Of a DNA stretch of 64,000 nucleotides, positions 33,996-42,932 are shown in pieces. The notes beneath the pieces were generated by a model. That model had not been told where the DNA came from. It did not search any database and saw nothing but the letters and a program-made list of their open reading frames with translations. Source of the DNA: Microbacterium sp. AK009 (lineage in GTDB: Bacteria > Actinomycetota > Actinomycetes > Actinomycetales > Microbacteriaceae); the NCBI RefSeq assembly GCF_013410955.1, contig NZ_JACCCG010000001.1, forward strand, positions 310,001-374,000, read 5' to 3'. The position numbers and the translations under genes were made by a program. Position 1 is the stretch's first letter, and every line of letters starts with the position of its first letter.

Positions 33996-35204
33996 GTGCT
34001 CGAACCAGCAGAGCGCTACACCGGCTACAAGGCCTACGAGTATCTGGAGGCGGGAGTCGACTACCGCGACTTCGGTTACGCCCGGCAGATCGGACGAGTG
34101 CCCGAGTACGCAGGTCTCGAGCTGACCTCCACTCAGGCCGAGCGCGCCGAGCGCCTGCAACGCGACGAGGTCGTCATCTCATTGCATGAGCACGTGCAGG
34201 TTTTCCCCGAGAACATGGATCACCTCAAGGACCACATCCGCCAGGGCCGCGAACCCACGGGCTACGAGGGTCTGGCGCGATCGGGCCTTACCGCGGTGTT
34301 CGACAACGGCATGGACGGCACCTGCTGCATCTCCAGCGACGCCGGATGGAAGTACCAGGATGTGCTGTTCGACCTCGGCGTGCGGATGGCCGACCTCGCC
34401 CACCAGGACTACCTCATCAAGGGTGAGACGCTCAAAGACATCCGCTACGCCCACGAAACCGGCCGGATCGCCCACATCTTCGCGCTAGAAGCGGCGACCA
34501 TGATCGAGAACGAGGTCGATCGGCTCGACGTGCTCTACGGGTTCGGCGTGCGTCAGATGGGCATCGCCTACTCCGAGGCCAACACGCTCGGCAGCGGCCT
34601 GAAGGAGCGCGGCGACGGGGGGCTGACCTACTTCGGCGAGCGCGCCGTTCAGCGCATGAACAAGCTCGGCATCGCCATCGACATCTCGCACTCCGGCGAC
34701 CGGACCTGTGTCGACGTGATCAAAGCCTCCACCAAGCCGGTCTTCATCACCCACGCCGGCGCCCGCACCGTGTGGCCGACCAACCGCATGAAGACCGACG
34801 AGACCATCGTCGAATGCGCCCGTCGCGGCGGGGTGATCGGCATCGAGGCCGCTCCTCACACGACGCTATCGCCGAAGCATCCTCTCCACTCCCTCGAGTC
34901 GGTCATGGACCACTTCGTCTACTGCGCCGAGCTCGTGGGGATCGAGCACGTGAGCTTCGGCCCCGACACTCTCTTCGGCGACCACGTCGGACTGCACCAT
35001 GCCTTCGCCGCCCAGCTCTCGCTCGGCCAGGCGCACGGGCAGGTTGAGTTCGATGAGGTTCCCTACGTCGACGGTGTCGAGAACCCCGCCGAGGCGATGG
35101 GCAACATCATCGGCTGGCTGGTCAAGCACGACTACTCCGACGACGAGATCCGCGCCGTCGTCGGAGGGAACACCATGCGGGTACTCGAGGAGGTATGGGT
35201 GTGA
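33996..35204 (+). CDS. Membrane dipeptidase family (M19) amidohydrolase, variant metal site
   Basis: 402 residues from GTG 33996 behind AAGGAGG. The M19 fold is recognisable: FALEAATMIENEVDRLDVLY with the bridging Glu, GFGVRQMGIAYSEANTLGSG, LTYFGERAVQRMNKLGIAID followed by ISHSG, and VFITHAGARTVWPTNRMK. The N-terminal metal motif, normally HxD, reads LHEH (near residue 56), so one ligand Asp is replaced by His. No signal peptide. It is the first gene of a peptide-uptake operon and overlaps the binding-protein start (GTGA). It probably hydrolyses an imported dipeptide or other amide. Confidence 0.88.
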   Translation: MLEPAERYTGYKAYEYLEAGVDYRDFGYARQIGRVPEYAGLELTSTQAERAERLQRDEVVISLHEHVQVFPENMDHLKDHIRQGREPTGYEGLARSGLTAVFDNGMDGTCCISSDAGWKYQDVLFDLGVRMADLAHQDYLIKGETLKDIRYAHETGRIAHIFALEAATMIENEVDRLDVLYGFGVRQMGIAYSEANTLGSGLKERGDGGLTYFGERAVQRMNKLGIAIDISHSGDRTCVDVIKASTKPVFITHAGARTVWPTNRMKTDETIVECARRGGVIGIEAAPHTTLSPKHPLHSLESVMDHFVYCAELVGIEHVSFGPDTLFGDHVGLHHAFAAQLSLGQAHGQVEFDEVPYVDGVENPAEAMGNIIGWLVKHDYSDDEIRAVVGGNTMRVLEEVWV

Positions 35205-36832
35205 CCACACACAAGACACGCGTCGCCATCGGCGCCATCGCGGCCGCGGCGGCACTCGCGCTCACCGCTTGCGCCCCGCAGGCGCCCGAGCCCGCAGCAA
35301 GCGGAGACGCGTCGAGCGGGGGAAGCAGTGACACGCTCACCATCGCGACGACGACAGACGTGGTGAACTACAACCCGCTGATCGGTAACAGTCGCAGCGA
35401 CTACTGGGTGACGAACCTGATGTACCCGCACCTGTTGAGCATCGGCGACGACGGTTCGAAGTCCGCCGAGCTGGCCGTCGACTGGGGGTACGTCGACGAC
35501 ACCACCGGCTTCTACGAGATCCGCGACGACATGACCTGGAGCGACGGCGAGCCGCTGACCGCCGAAGACGTCGCGTACACGATGAACGCGGTGAAGCAGG
35601 ATGCCCCGGCCGGCACGTTCTACGGCCAAATGGCGAACTTCGAGTCGGCCGAAGCCGTCTCGGATACGCGCGTGGAGATCACCCTCACCCAGCCAGACTC
35701 GTCGATTGTCGAAGAAATCGGGTTCTGGGGCAACGTGGTGCCGCAGCATGTGTTCGAGCCCGCAGGGTCTGTCGCCGAATTCGCAAACGACGGCGGCGAG
35801 GACGGCTGGGTCAGCGCCGGGCCTTACCGCCTGACGAACGTGCAGGTGGGCCAGTCGTACACGCTCGAAAGGGTCGAGAACTACCCTCTCGTCGAGGGTG
35901 GGACGCCCGGGCCCGAGTCGGTCATCTACCGCGTCTTCCCCGACGTGAACACCGAGATCCTGGCGCTGCAGAGCGGCGAGGTCGACGTGATCGCGAATTC
36001 GCTCCCCCCGGCGCAGGTCGAGCAGCTGCGCAACACCGAGGGCATCGAGGTCGCCGAGGTCACCGGTCTCGGCTACGCCCACATGACCTACAACATGCAG
36101 AACCCGGATCTGGCCAAGACCGAGGTACGCCGGGCGCTCGCGCATGCGGCCGACTACGAAGCCATTCGTAACGTGGTTCTGCAAGGTCAGGCGGTCTCGA
36201 CCGGCTCGAGCCCGCTCATGCCGGTGCTGTCGAAGTACTACGACGACTCGATCACCGAGTACGAGTACGACCCCGAGCTCTCTCGGCAGCTGATGGAAGA
36301 TGCCGGCTACACGGCCGACGCCAGTGGCATGTTCCCGGTGAGCTTCCGCCTCATCTACTCGCTGCAAGACCCGGTCACCAGCCAGTGGGCCCAGCTCGTC
36401 AAAGACGGCGCCGCCGAGGCCGGGATCGCGATCGAGCTGCAGGGCACTGAGCGCAACACCTACCTGGCGATGACGAACGAGGGTGACTACGACATCTATG
36501 CCGGCAACTTCGCCATCATGGATGACCCGGTCACGAACTTCGCACTGTCGTACCTTCCCGGTGGGGCGATCAACTACACCTACGTCGATGACCCCGCGCT
36601 GAACGACCTCATCCTTCAGGCGTCGGCCACTTTCGACGAGGAGGAGAAGATCGCCATCATGCGCGAGGCGGCACAGCTGGTGCACGAGGAGGTCTACGAC
36701 AACGTGATGTACACGCAGAACCTCTTCGTTGCGCACAGCTCCGACTGGGCCGGCTTCATCTCCAAGCCCAGCGAGCTGCTCTCGATCGTGAACCCCATCT
36801 CGATCGCCAGCGCCTACAAGGTCACCGAGTAG
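35201..36832 (+). CDS. Peptide ABC transporter substrate-binding lipoprotein (DppA/OppA family)
   Basis: 543 residues. GTG 35201 overlaps the dipeptidase stop as GTGA and has GAGGAGG seven bases upstream, better spaced than the ATG at 35195. The signal peptide ends in a lipobox, ALTAC (about residue 25). Family 5 binding-protein features: YNPLIGNSRSDYWVTNLMYP, DDMTWSDGEPLTAEDVAYTM and EVRRALAHAADYEAI. It captures the peptide-like substrate outside the membrane for the two permeases that follow. Confidence 0.94.
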   Translation: MTTHKTRVAIGAIAAAAALALTACAPQAPEPAASGDASSGGSSDTLTIATTTDVVNYNPLIGNSRSDYWVTNLMYPHLLSIGDDGSKSAELAVDWGYVDDTTGFYEIRDDMTWSDGEPLTAEDVAYTMNAVKQDAPAGTFYGQMANFESAEAVSDTRVEITLTQPDSSIVEEIGFWGNVVPQHVFEPAGSVAEFANDGGEDGWVSAGPYRLTNVQVGQSYTLERVENYPLVEGGTPGPESVIYRVFPDVNTEILALQSGEVDVIANSLPPAQVEQLRNTEGIEVAEVTGLGYAHMTYNMQNPDLAKTEVRRALAHAADYEAIRNVVLQGQAVSTGSSPLMPVLSKYYDDSITEYEYDPELSRQLMEDAGYTADASGMFPVSFRLIYSLQDPVTSQWAQLVKDGAAEAGIAIELQGTERNTYLAMTNEGDYDIYAGNFAIMDDPVTNFALSYLPGGAINYTYVDDPALNDLILQASATFDEEEKIAIMREAAQLVHEEVYDNVMYTQNLFVAHSSDWAGFISKPSELLSIVNPISIASAYKVTE

Positions 36833-36848
36833 GCGAGAAGGGCCGCCC

Positions 36849-37811
36849 ATGTCCTACGCTCTGTTCGTTCTCCGCCGGGTCGGCAGGGGAGTGTTCACGA
36901 TCCTCTTCGCAGTGACCGTGACCTTCCTCCTGCTGCGACTGCTTCCCGGAGATCCTGCGCTCGCCATCGCGAGCCCGAACATGACCGATGAGACACGGGC
37001 GGCCCTTCTCACCCAGTACGGACTCGATCAGCCCCTGATCGTCCAGTATCTGCTGTACCTCGGGCAGATGGTGCAGGGAAACCTCGGCACGAGCTTCACC
37101 CAGTCGATCCCCGTCGTTGATGTGCTCATGCAGCGGCTGCCGTGGACCCTGCTGCTGACGCTCTCGGCGCTGCTGCTGACGATCGTCATCGGCATTCCGC
37201 TCGGGGTGATTGCGGCGTCGCACAAGAACCGCTTCCTCGACCGCATGGTGCAGGTCTTCGGCGTCACCGGCCAGTCGCTCTTCGTCCCCTCCGTCGGCAT
37301 CGTCCTGCTTTTCGTCTTCGGCCTGAACCTCCGATGGTTCCCGATCGGCGGCGCGTACGACGACGGGGTGTACGGGCTGGAATGGTACGGCTCGGTACTC
37401 TCGCACCTCGTTCTCCCAGTGGTCTCGCTCACCCTCATCCAACTCGGGTCTTATGTCCTGACGATGCGGGCGACGCTCATCGAGGCCCTTGGTGAGGACT
37501 ACATCACCCTTGCCAAAGCGAAGGGCGTGCCGCCCCGCACCATCCTCTGGAAGCATGCGGTCCGCAACGCGATGCTGCCCGCGACAACGCTGATCGGCCT
37601 CCAGCTCGGCTTCCTCGTCGGCGGCGCGGTCCTCACCGAGACCGTCTTCGCCTACCCCGGTATCGGCCGTGGCATCTACGAGGCGGTGACTCAGCTCGAC
37701 TTCCCCGTGCTGCAGGGTGCCTTCCTGCTTCTCGCGGTGACGGTCGTTGTCGCCAACCTCATCACCGACCTCGCCTACGGCTTCCTCGACCCGAGAGTGA
37801 AGACAGCATGA
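36849..37811 (+). CDS. Peptide ABC transporter permease DppB-like
   Basis: 320 residues with six membrane segments. The N-terminus LFVLRRVGRGVFTILFAVTV and LLRLLPGDPA are typical of DppB/OppB. The cytoplasmic coupling loop is EALGEDYITLAKAKGVPPRT (about 217-236), and ETVFAYPGIGRGIYEAV follows. It forms a heterodimer with the next gene product, which starts within its stop codon (ATGA). Confidence 0.95.
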   Translation: MSYALFVLRRVGRGVFTILFAVTVTFLLLRLLPGDPALAIASPNMTDETRAALLTQYGLDQPLIVQYLLYLGQMVQGNLGTSFTQSIPVVDVLMQRLPWTLLLTLSALLLTIVIGIPLGVIAASHKNRFLDRMVQVFGVTGQSLFVPSVGIVLLFVFGLNLRWFPIGGAYDDGVYGLEWYGSVLSHLVLPVVSLTLIQLGSYVLTMRATLIEALGEDYITLAKAKGVPPRTILWKHAVRNAMLPATTLIGLQLGFLVGGAVLTETVFAYPGIGRGIYEAVTQLDFPVLQGAFLLLAVTVVVANLITDLAYGFLDPRVKTA

Positions 37812-38710
37812 CCGCTCCGCTGCCCGAAACCGAAGTCGCCCCCGTCGTCGTCGACCCGGCCGGCGACGACGGCAAGCGCGCGAGCAGACAGACCTGGCGC
37901 GCCTTCCGCCGTCAGCCGCTGGGGATGGTCTCTCTCGTCATCCTCGCCGCGCTCATCCTCATCGCCGCGGGGGCTCCGCTTCTCGCGCCCTACCCGGCCA
38001 GCTACGGCCCCGACGTGCTGCAACCACCGAGTGGTGCGCACTGGTTCGGTACCGACGCCCTGGGCCGAGATGTCTACGCCGAGGTGATCTGGGGCACCCA
38101 GCAATCGGTGCTCGTCGCCCTCGCCGCCTCGGCCATCGCGATCGTGTTCGGCACGATCATCGCCGTCGTCGGTGCGTACTGGCGTCGCATCGACGCGATC
38201 GTCAGCGTGCTGGTCGACCTGACGCTGTCCCTTCCCGTCCTCCCCCTGATGATCCTCGTCGCCGCCCTCGTCGGACCGTCGACATCGACCCTCATCCTGG
38301 TCGTCGCCGCGTTCTCGTGGCCGGAGGTGACCCGTTTGGTGCGCTCGCAGGCGCTCGCCGTCGTGCAGTTGCCCTTCATCGACGCGGCGCGTCTTATGAC
38401 GCGCAATTCGGTCTGGATTCTCGGGCGACACGTGCTCCCCGCCGTCACCCCCGTCGTCGTCGTCTCGGTGGTCGTCACCGCGTCGCGCGCGGTGCTGTCG
38501 GCGGCCGGGTTGTCGTTCCTCGGTCTCGGAGACCCGACGACGTGGTCGTGGGGTCGCATCCTCTACGAAGCGCAACAGTCGGGGGCCATGGTGAGCGCCT
38601 GGTGGCTGACGCTGTTCCCCTCTGTCGCCATCCTCGCCCTGGTGCTCTCCGCCACCCTCCTCTCCATCGCCTACAACGACGCAAGAAATCCGAGGAGCCA
38701 TGAACGCTGA
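37808..38710 (+). CDS. Peptide ABC transporter permease DppC-like
   Basis: 300 residues. A 35-residue acidic then basic N-terminus leads to WRAFRRQPLGMVSLVILAAL. HWFGTDALGRDVYAEVIWGT (about 80) is the DppC hallmark. The coupling loop lies near LVRSQALAVVQLPFIDAARL, and LSAAGLSFLGLGDPTTWSWG is conserved. It is coupled to the upstream permease by ATGA and overlaps the next gene by 11 bp. Confidence 0.94.
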   Translation: MTAPLPETEVAPVVVDPAGDDGKRASRQTWRAFRRQPLGMVSLVILAALILIAAGAPLLAPYPASYGPDVLQPPSGAHWFGTDALGRDVYAEVIWGTQQSVLVALAASAIAIVFGTIIAVVGAYWRRIDAIVSVLVDLTLSLPVLPLMILVAALVGPSTSTLILVVAAFSWPEVTRLVRSQALAVVQLPFIDAARLMTRNSVWILGRHVLPAVTPVVVVSVVVTASRAVLSAAGLSFLGLGDPTTWSWGRILYEAQQSGAMVSAWWLTLFPSVAILALVLSATLLSIAYNDARNPRSHER

Positions 38711-39902
38711 CATCCCGCGCGACGACGCGCGTTTCACCCAGCGCCTCGGCGCCGATGTCTACGACCGCATCCAGGCGCGCGTGCGCGACCGTCTCCATGC
38801 TGCCGAGCTCGCCGGTCTCATCACTGACGACCCCGAAGACGTCGCCTACCTGACCGGCTTCTTCCACCATCCGGGCGAGCGTCCCGTCGCTGTGTACCTC
38901 GATGACGATCGGGCTGTGCTTCTCGTGCCCAATCTGGAACGGCAACACGCCGAGGAGCAGCGGGCGCACGCCGACCTGGTCGATTTCGCCGAGTACCCCG
39001 GCATCGAGAATCCGTTCGCGCCGCTTGCGCGCACGATCGGCGGCGCTCCGAAGCGCCTCGGCATCACCACCCTGATGACACAGCATCGGCTACGGATGCT
39101 CCAGGCCGCTCTTCCGGACACGATGTTCGAACCCACCGAGCTCGTGACTCAGGCCCGGTATGTGAAGCTCCCCGAGGAGATAGCTCTGCACCGCGAGGCG
39201 GCGCGAATCACTGATCACATGCTGCACGCGGGCGTACAGCTCGTCGCAGAGGCCATCGGCGCGGGCGCCGCGCTTCCGAGCGAGGCCGAGCTCGCGGCCC
39301 ACGTCGGCCGTGATGGGCTGGGGCGGATGTATCGCGAGCACGACGACGTCGTGGTGGTGTCGTTCATGGCTGGGGGGCTGGTGTACGCGGGCCCGAACTC
39401 GGCGGTACCGCACGGCCTCCCCTCATCGAACCGGCTGCGACCGGGAGATACGTTCATGCTTTCGCTCGGCGCCGCTGTGGGGGGAAGGTTCGTCGAGGGT
39501 GAGCGCACTTTCGTGCTAGGAGGACCCACGGCCGACCAGCGCCGCTATCACGACGTGGTGCGTGACGCCCAGGCCGCCGGCTCGCGGGCGATCGCGCCGG
39601 GTGTGCGGTGCGCCGACAGCAACCGGATCTGCCTCGACGTCATCCGCGACGCAGGTCTCGGCCCACACCTGCGACACCGACAGGGGCACGGTATCGGGCT
39701 CGGCATGCACGAGCCGCCCTGGTTGGAGGACGGCGACCCGACCGAACTGGCGGAGGGGATGATCGTCTCGAACGAGCCGGGAATCTACATCCCCGGCCAC
39801 GCCGGATACCGCATCAGCGACAGCATGCTCGTCACCGCAGGTGGCGCCGAGCCACTCACCGCCTTCCCCCGATCGCTCGACGACTGCGTCATCCCGCTCT
39901 GA
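38700..39902 (+). CDS. M24-fold (Xaa-Pro peptidase/creatinase-like) protein lacking canonical metal ligands
   Basis: 400 residues. An N-terminal creatinase-type domain (GLITDDPEDVAYLTGFFHHP) precedes a pita-bread domain with YAGPNSAVPHGLPSSNRL, RLRPGDTFMLSLGAAVGGRF, RQGHGIGLGMHEPPW and VSNEPGIYIPGHAGYRISDS. In active M24 peptidases five residues bind two metals. Here the first Asp is Ser (LSLG for VDIG), the second is Glu (VEGERT for SDITRT) and the last Glu is Ser (RISD for RIED); only the His and one Glu remain. It is therefore more like metal-independent creatinase than an aminopeptidase P. It sits between the permeases and an S33 hydrolase in one operon. Confidence 0.85.
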   Translation: MNADIPRDDARFTQRLGADVYDRIQARVRDRLHAAELAGLITDDPEDVAYLTGFFHHPGERPVAVYLDDDRAVLLVPNLERQHAEEQRAHADLVDFAEYPGIENPFAPLARTIGGAPKRLGITTLMTQHRLRMLQAALPDTMFEPTELVTQARYVKLPEEIALHREAARITDHMLHAGVQLVAEAIGAGAALPSEAELAAHVGRDGLGRMYREHDDVVVVSFMAGGLVYAGPNSAVPHGLPSSNRLRPGDTFMLSLGAAVGGRFVEGERTFVLGGPTADQRRYHDVVRDAQAAGSRAIAPGVRCADSNRICLDVIRDAGLGPHLRHRQGHGIGLGMHEPPWLEDGDPTELAEGMIVSNEPGIYIPGHAGYRISDSMLVTAGGAEPLTAFPRSLDDCVIPL

Positions 39903-39916
39903 ACGAAAGGACCCCC

Positions 39917-40822
39917 ATGGCCGAGGAAACCGTGTCACCCGAGTTCGCTCGTGCGACCAGCACGGCTGAGCGCGTGCGCATCAACGACAACGAACTCGCC
40001 GTCGAAGTGCTCGGACCCGAGGGCGCGCCGGTCATCATCGCCCATCATGGTGCGCCCGGACTGGGGTCCCGCGCCGAACCACGGGCGAGCTTCGGTCGAC
40101 TCTCCGACGAGTACCGGGTGGTCGTGTTCGACGCTCGAGGGAGCGGCGAGAGCGAAGGGTCGGGTGAGTTCAGCCACGAGCAGTGGGCCGCCGACATCGA
40201 CGGTCTGCGGAAGTGGATCGGCGCTGAGCGCATCATCATGGCCGGCGGATCGTACGGCGGCTTCATGGCCATGGAGTACGCCATCCGTTACCCCGAGCGC
40301 GTCGCTGCGCTCGTGCTCCGTGACACCGCGGCCGACAATTCCCATGCCGCGCTCGCGCGGGAGAACGCCCTTGCGAGCGACCGGGTCGACATCGACATGG
40401 AGAAGTTCGATCGCATCGACGAGGGGCGGGTTCGCGACGACGACGATCTTCGCGACTGCTGGCGGGAGATCCTCCCGCTCTACGACTTCACCTACGACCC
40501 CGAGGCGACTGAGCGCAAGGTGCAGGCCACCCCGTATCGCTACGAAGCGCACAACTACGCCTTCTCGAAGAACCTCCCGAACTACGACCTCACCCCATCT
40601 CTGCCGTCGATTCAGGCGCCCACCCTCCTCACGGTCGGTCGCACCGACTGGATCACGCCGGTATCGTGCAGTGAAACGATCGCGGGGTTGATCCCCGACG
40701 CTCGGCTGGAGATCTTCGAACGGTCGGGCCACTCTCCTCAGATCGAGCAGGCGGAAGAATGGACGGCAGTGGTACGGGGATTCCTCCACGACGTGTGCCC
40801 GCCGACGACGTCCCCGCGCTGA
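39917..40822 (+). CDS. Alpha/beta hydrolase, proline-iminopeptidase-like (S33)
   Basis: 301 residues; ATG 39917 after GAAAGGA. The triad is visible: nucleophile in MAGGSYGGFMAMEY (Ser near 112), Asp in TVGRTDWITPV (near 250) and His in RSGHSPQIEQ (near 278). The oxyanion motif is HHGAPGLGS, and FDARGSGESEG is typical of proline iminopeptidases. No signal peptide, so cytoplasmic. It would cleave an N-terminal residue or an ester/amide of the imported substrate. Its stop overlaps the regulator start (TGATG). Confidence 0.88.
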   Translation: MAEETVSPEFARATSTAERVRINDNELAVEVLGPEGAPVIIAHHGAPGLGSRAEPRASFGRLSDEYRVVVFDARGSGESEGSGEFSHEQWAADIDGLRKWIGAERIIMAGGSYGGFMAMEYAIRYPERVAALVLRDTAADNSHAALARENALASDRVDIDMEKFDRIDEGRVRDDDDLRDCWREILPLYDFTYDPEATERKVQATPYRYEAHNYAFSKNLPNYDLTPSLPSIQAPTLLTVGRTDWITPVSCSETIAGLIPDARLEIFERSGHSPQIEQAEEWTAVVRGFLHDVCPPTTSPR

Positions 40823-41844
40823 TGGTGAGTTCGGCCCTCGACCGACTGACCGAGCTCGACAAGCGCATCGTCGTCGCCCTGCAGCGCGACGGACGGGCGA
40901 GCTGGCGGACCATCGCCGACCGCATCGGGGCTCCGGTCTCGACGGTGTCACGACGAGGTCAACAGCTGCTGATCGACGGCGTGGTGAAGGTCGCCGCGGT
41001 TCCATCGCTCGACGCCGACGGACCGCACGCGCAGTTTCTCGTGCGGGTCAACTGCCGCCCCGGCACCCACATGGCGGTGGCCGAGGCGCTGGTGCGCAAC
41101 CCCTTCGTGCGGTTCTGCACCGTCGTGACCGGCAGTTTCGACATCATCGCCGAATTGGTCGTGCGCGGCCCGGCGACCCGCTACCCGCAGGTGGTGCTCG
41201 ACCTGCAACCCATCGACGGCGTCGAACGATGGCGAAGCGACCTCATCATGCACGTGTACAAGGTCAGCTACGACTGGGGGCGCCAACTCTTCGCGGACCT
41301 GATCGATGACTCCGCGCCAGACGCCGCCGGGGCCGAGGACTGCGAACCCGACCATCTCGACGACATCGACCGGCGCATCCTCGCGGTGTTGAAAGAGGAT
41401 GCGCGGATGCCGTTCCAGCGTGTCGCCGACGAGCTCGACCTCAACGAATCGAGCGTGCGGCGGCGCTACGACCGGATGCGCGCGAACCGCTGTGTCGACA
41501 TCGTCACCCTCGTCCAGTCGGCGGCCCTCGGCATGGAAGCCGAAACCTTCCTCACCGTCACGGTCGAACCCTCCCGCATGGAGGAGGTCGCCCGCGCGCT
41601 GGCGGACTACCCCTTCGTGCGCTACCTCGCGGCAACTCTCGATCAGAACTCGCTGCTGTGCGAGGTGATCACGACGTCCGTCGACGAGCTGTACCGGTTC
41701 GTCACCGACTCGCTTGCCCATCTCGAGGGGGTCCAGGGGTGGACGGCGAACATGGAGCTGCTCTTTCTCAAACGCGGGTTCATCGAGACGCCTTGGTGGC
41801 GCGCTCAGGCTCAGGATCCCGCGGTGGCGTCGCAGCCTGGCTGA
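40822..41844 (+). CDS. Double-module Lrp/AsnC family regulator
   Basis: 340 residues, twice the usual Lrp length. The first winged helix is LTELDKRIVVALQRDGRASW (about 8-60). It is followed by an AsnC/RAM ligand-binding module (HAQFLVRVNCRPGTHMAVAE). A second HTH (LDDIDRRILAVLKEDARMPF, about 175-225) and a second RAM-like module follow. A tandem of two Lrp units in one chain is a known but less common actinobacterial arrangement. As the last gene of the peptide operon it is the likely ligand-responsive regulator. Confidence 0.88.
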   Translation: MVSSALDRLTELDKRIVVALQRDGRASWRTIADRIGAPVSTVSRRGQQLLIDGVVKVAAVPSLDADGPHAQFLVRVNCRPGTHMAVAEALVRNPFVRFCTVVTGSFDIIAELVVRGPATRYPQVVLDLQPIDGVERWRSDLIMHVYKVSYDWGRQLFADLIDDSAPDAAGAEDCEPDHLDDIDRRILAVLKEDARMPFQRVADELDLNESSVRRRYDRMRANRCVDIVTLVQSAALGMEAETFLTVTVEPSRMEEVARALADYPFVRYLAATLDQNSLLCEVITTSVDELYRFVTDSLAHLEGVQGWTANMELLFLKRGFIETPWWRAQAQDPAVASQPG

Positions 41845-41890
41845 CCGCCTCGAGCACGGCACGGGTCCGCGGATGTATGGCACACGGACG

Positions 41891-41917
41891 CGGGCCCACC
41901 CACGCTCCAGGGGCCCG
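41891..41917. terminator. Candidate hairpin terminator between convergent genes
   Basis: Arms CGGGCCC and GGGCCCG around a 13-base loop, between the end of the Lrp-type gene and the end of the minus-strand BNR-type gene. There is no T-run, so support is symmetry and position only. Confidence 0.4.
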
Positions 41918-42014
41918 GCTTGGGCGCTTGAGAAGGTTGCAGTCACCGCACCGCCGACCTCGACGTGCTCTCGAAGCGCTACTGGGTTCGCCGGGGCCGG
42001 TCATTCGTTTGATG

Positions 42015-42929
42015 TCAGACAAGGCCCTCGAGGGTGACGAGGACCTCTCCTGACCACAGCAGCACATCGCCGTTGAGCGTGGTGACGGCGGTGGGTGCAG
42101 CGGGGTCGGTACCGGCCGCGCAGCCGAGGGGCTGAAAGCCCGTCGGGTTGCCTGCGGCGACTCGGCTGACGGCGGTGCCATCGCACGCGGCGTCGGCGTG
42201 CGCAAGGAGCACATCGGACCCGACGAATGTCAGAGCGGCGACGCCGGTGGGGGCGAGGGCTGTCCATTCTGCGCCGGTACCTACCCACGCGAATCCGTCG
42301 CAGATGAGCGCCGCGGTGTCACCGCTCGTGCGCAGGCCGGTCGGCGCGGGGCAGGGGGCAGGGACAGGTTCGCCAGGGAAGACGACGACGCTCGGGTCTG
42401 CGGCGTCGAGGTAGCGCGAGGCAGCGAGCACCTCAGGGTAGGGCTCCCAGAATTCGCCGTCGGTGTAGGTGCGAAGTGCCTGCACCTCGCAGGCCGGCCC
42501 CACGGCGGCGACGATCTCGGCGTCGACAGCGGTGAATGCGCTCATCGTCATGATCTGGCCGATGCCGAGGTAGCGCGGAGTCACGTCGGTCCAGGTTGCG
42601 CCCCCGTCATCCGACCTTTCGATCAGGGGTTCGATGCCACCGCATCCGCCCGCGCTCCCGCGCCACCACACGGCACTACCAGTGGTGAGGAATCGTTCGT
42701 CGGCGCGGCTGGCCGCCGGTGCCGGGCTCGGCGCCACAAGAGTCGGCGTCGGTGTCGGCGTGGTCACTCCGAGCGTGAAAGAGGGCACGGGATTCGGCTG
42801 GGCGGCGGTCTCACCGCGTGAGCGTTGCAGCGCGAGCATGGCCAGCACCACGACGATGATCGTGAGCGCGGCAACGCCGGCGACCGCTACCCAGCGGGCG
42901 CCGGCGAGGTTCACCGAGCGTGGAGACAA
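42015..42929 (-). CDS. Membrane-anchored protein with an Asp-box (BNR-like) repeat
   Basis: 304 residues from TTG 42929, three bases after the stop of the tyrosine-kinase gene; the ribosome site is weak and a GTG at 42914 is an alternative. One N-terminal membrane helix (about 12-33) precedes a Pro/Thr-rich linker (TPTPTPTLVAPSPAPA). The extracytoplasmic beta-rich domain carries an Asp-box, RSDDGGATWTDV, and scattered cysteines (GGCGGIE, GPACEV, APCPAP, ALICDG, DAACDG). It resembles sialidase- or photosystem-assembly-type propeller proteins; the ligand is unknown. It may belong to the EPS export machinery. Confidence 0.75.
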   Translation of the reverse strand: MSPRSVNLAGARWVAVAGVAALTIIVVVLAMLALQRSRGETAAQPNPVPSFTLGVTTPTPTPTLVAPSPAPAASRADERFLTTGSAVWWRGSAGGCGGIEPLIERSDDGGATWTDVTPRYLGIGQIMTMSAFTAVDAEIVAAVGPACEVQALRTYTDGEFWEPYPEVLAASRYLDAADPSVVVFPGEPVPAPCPAPTGLRTSGDTAALICDGFAWVGTGAEWTALAPTGVAALTFVGSDVLLAHADAACDGTAVSRVAAGNPTGFQPLGCAAGTDPAAPTAVTTLNGDVLLWSGEVLVTLEGLV

Positions 42930-42932
42930 GTG

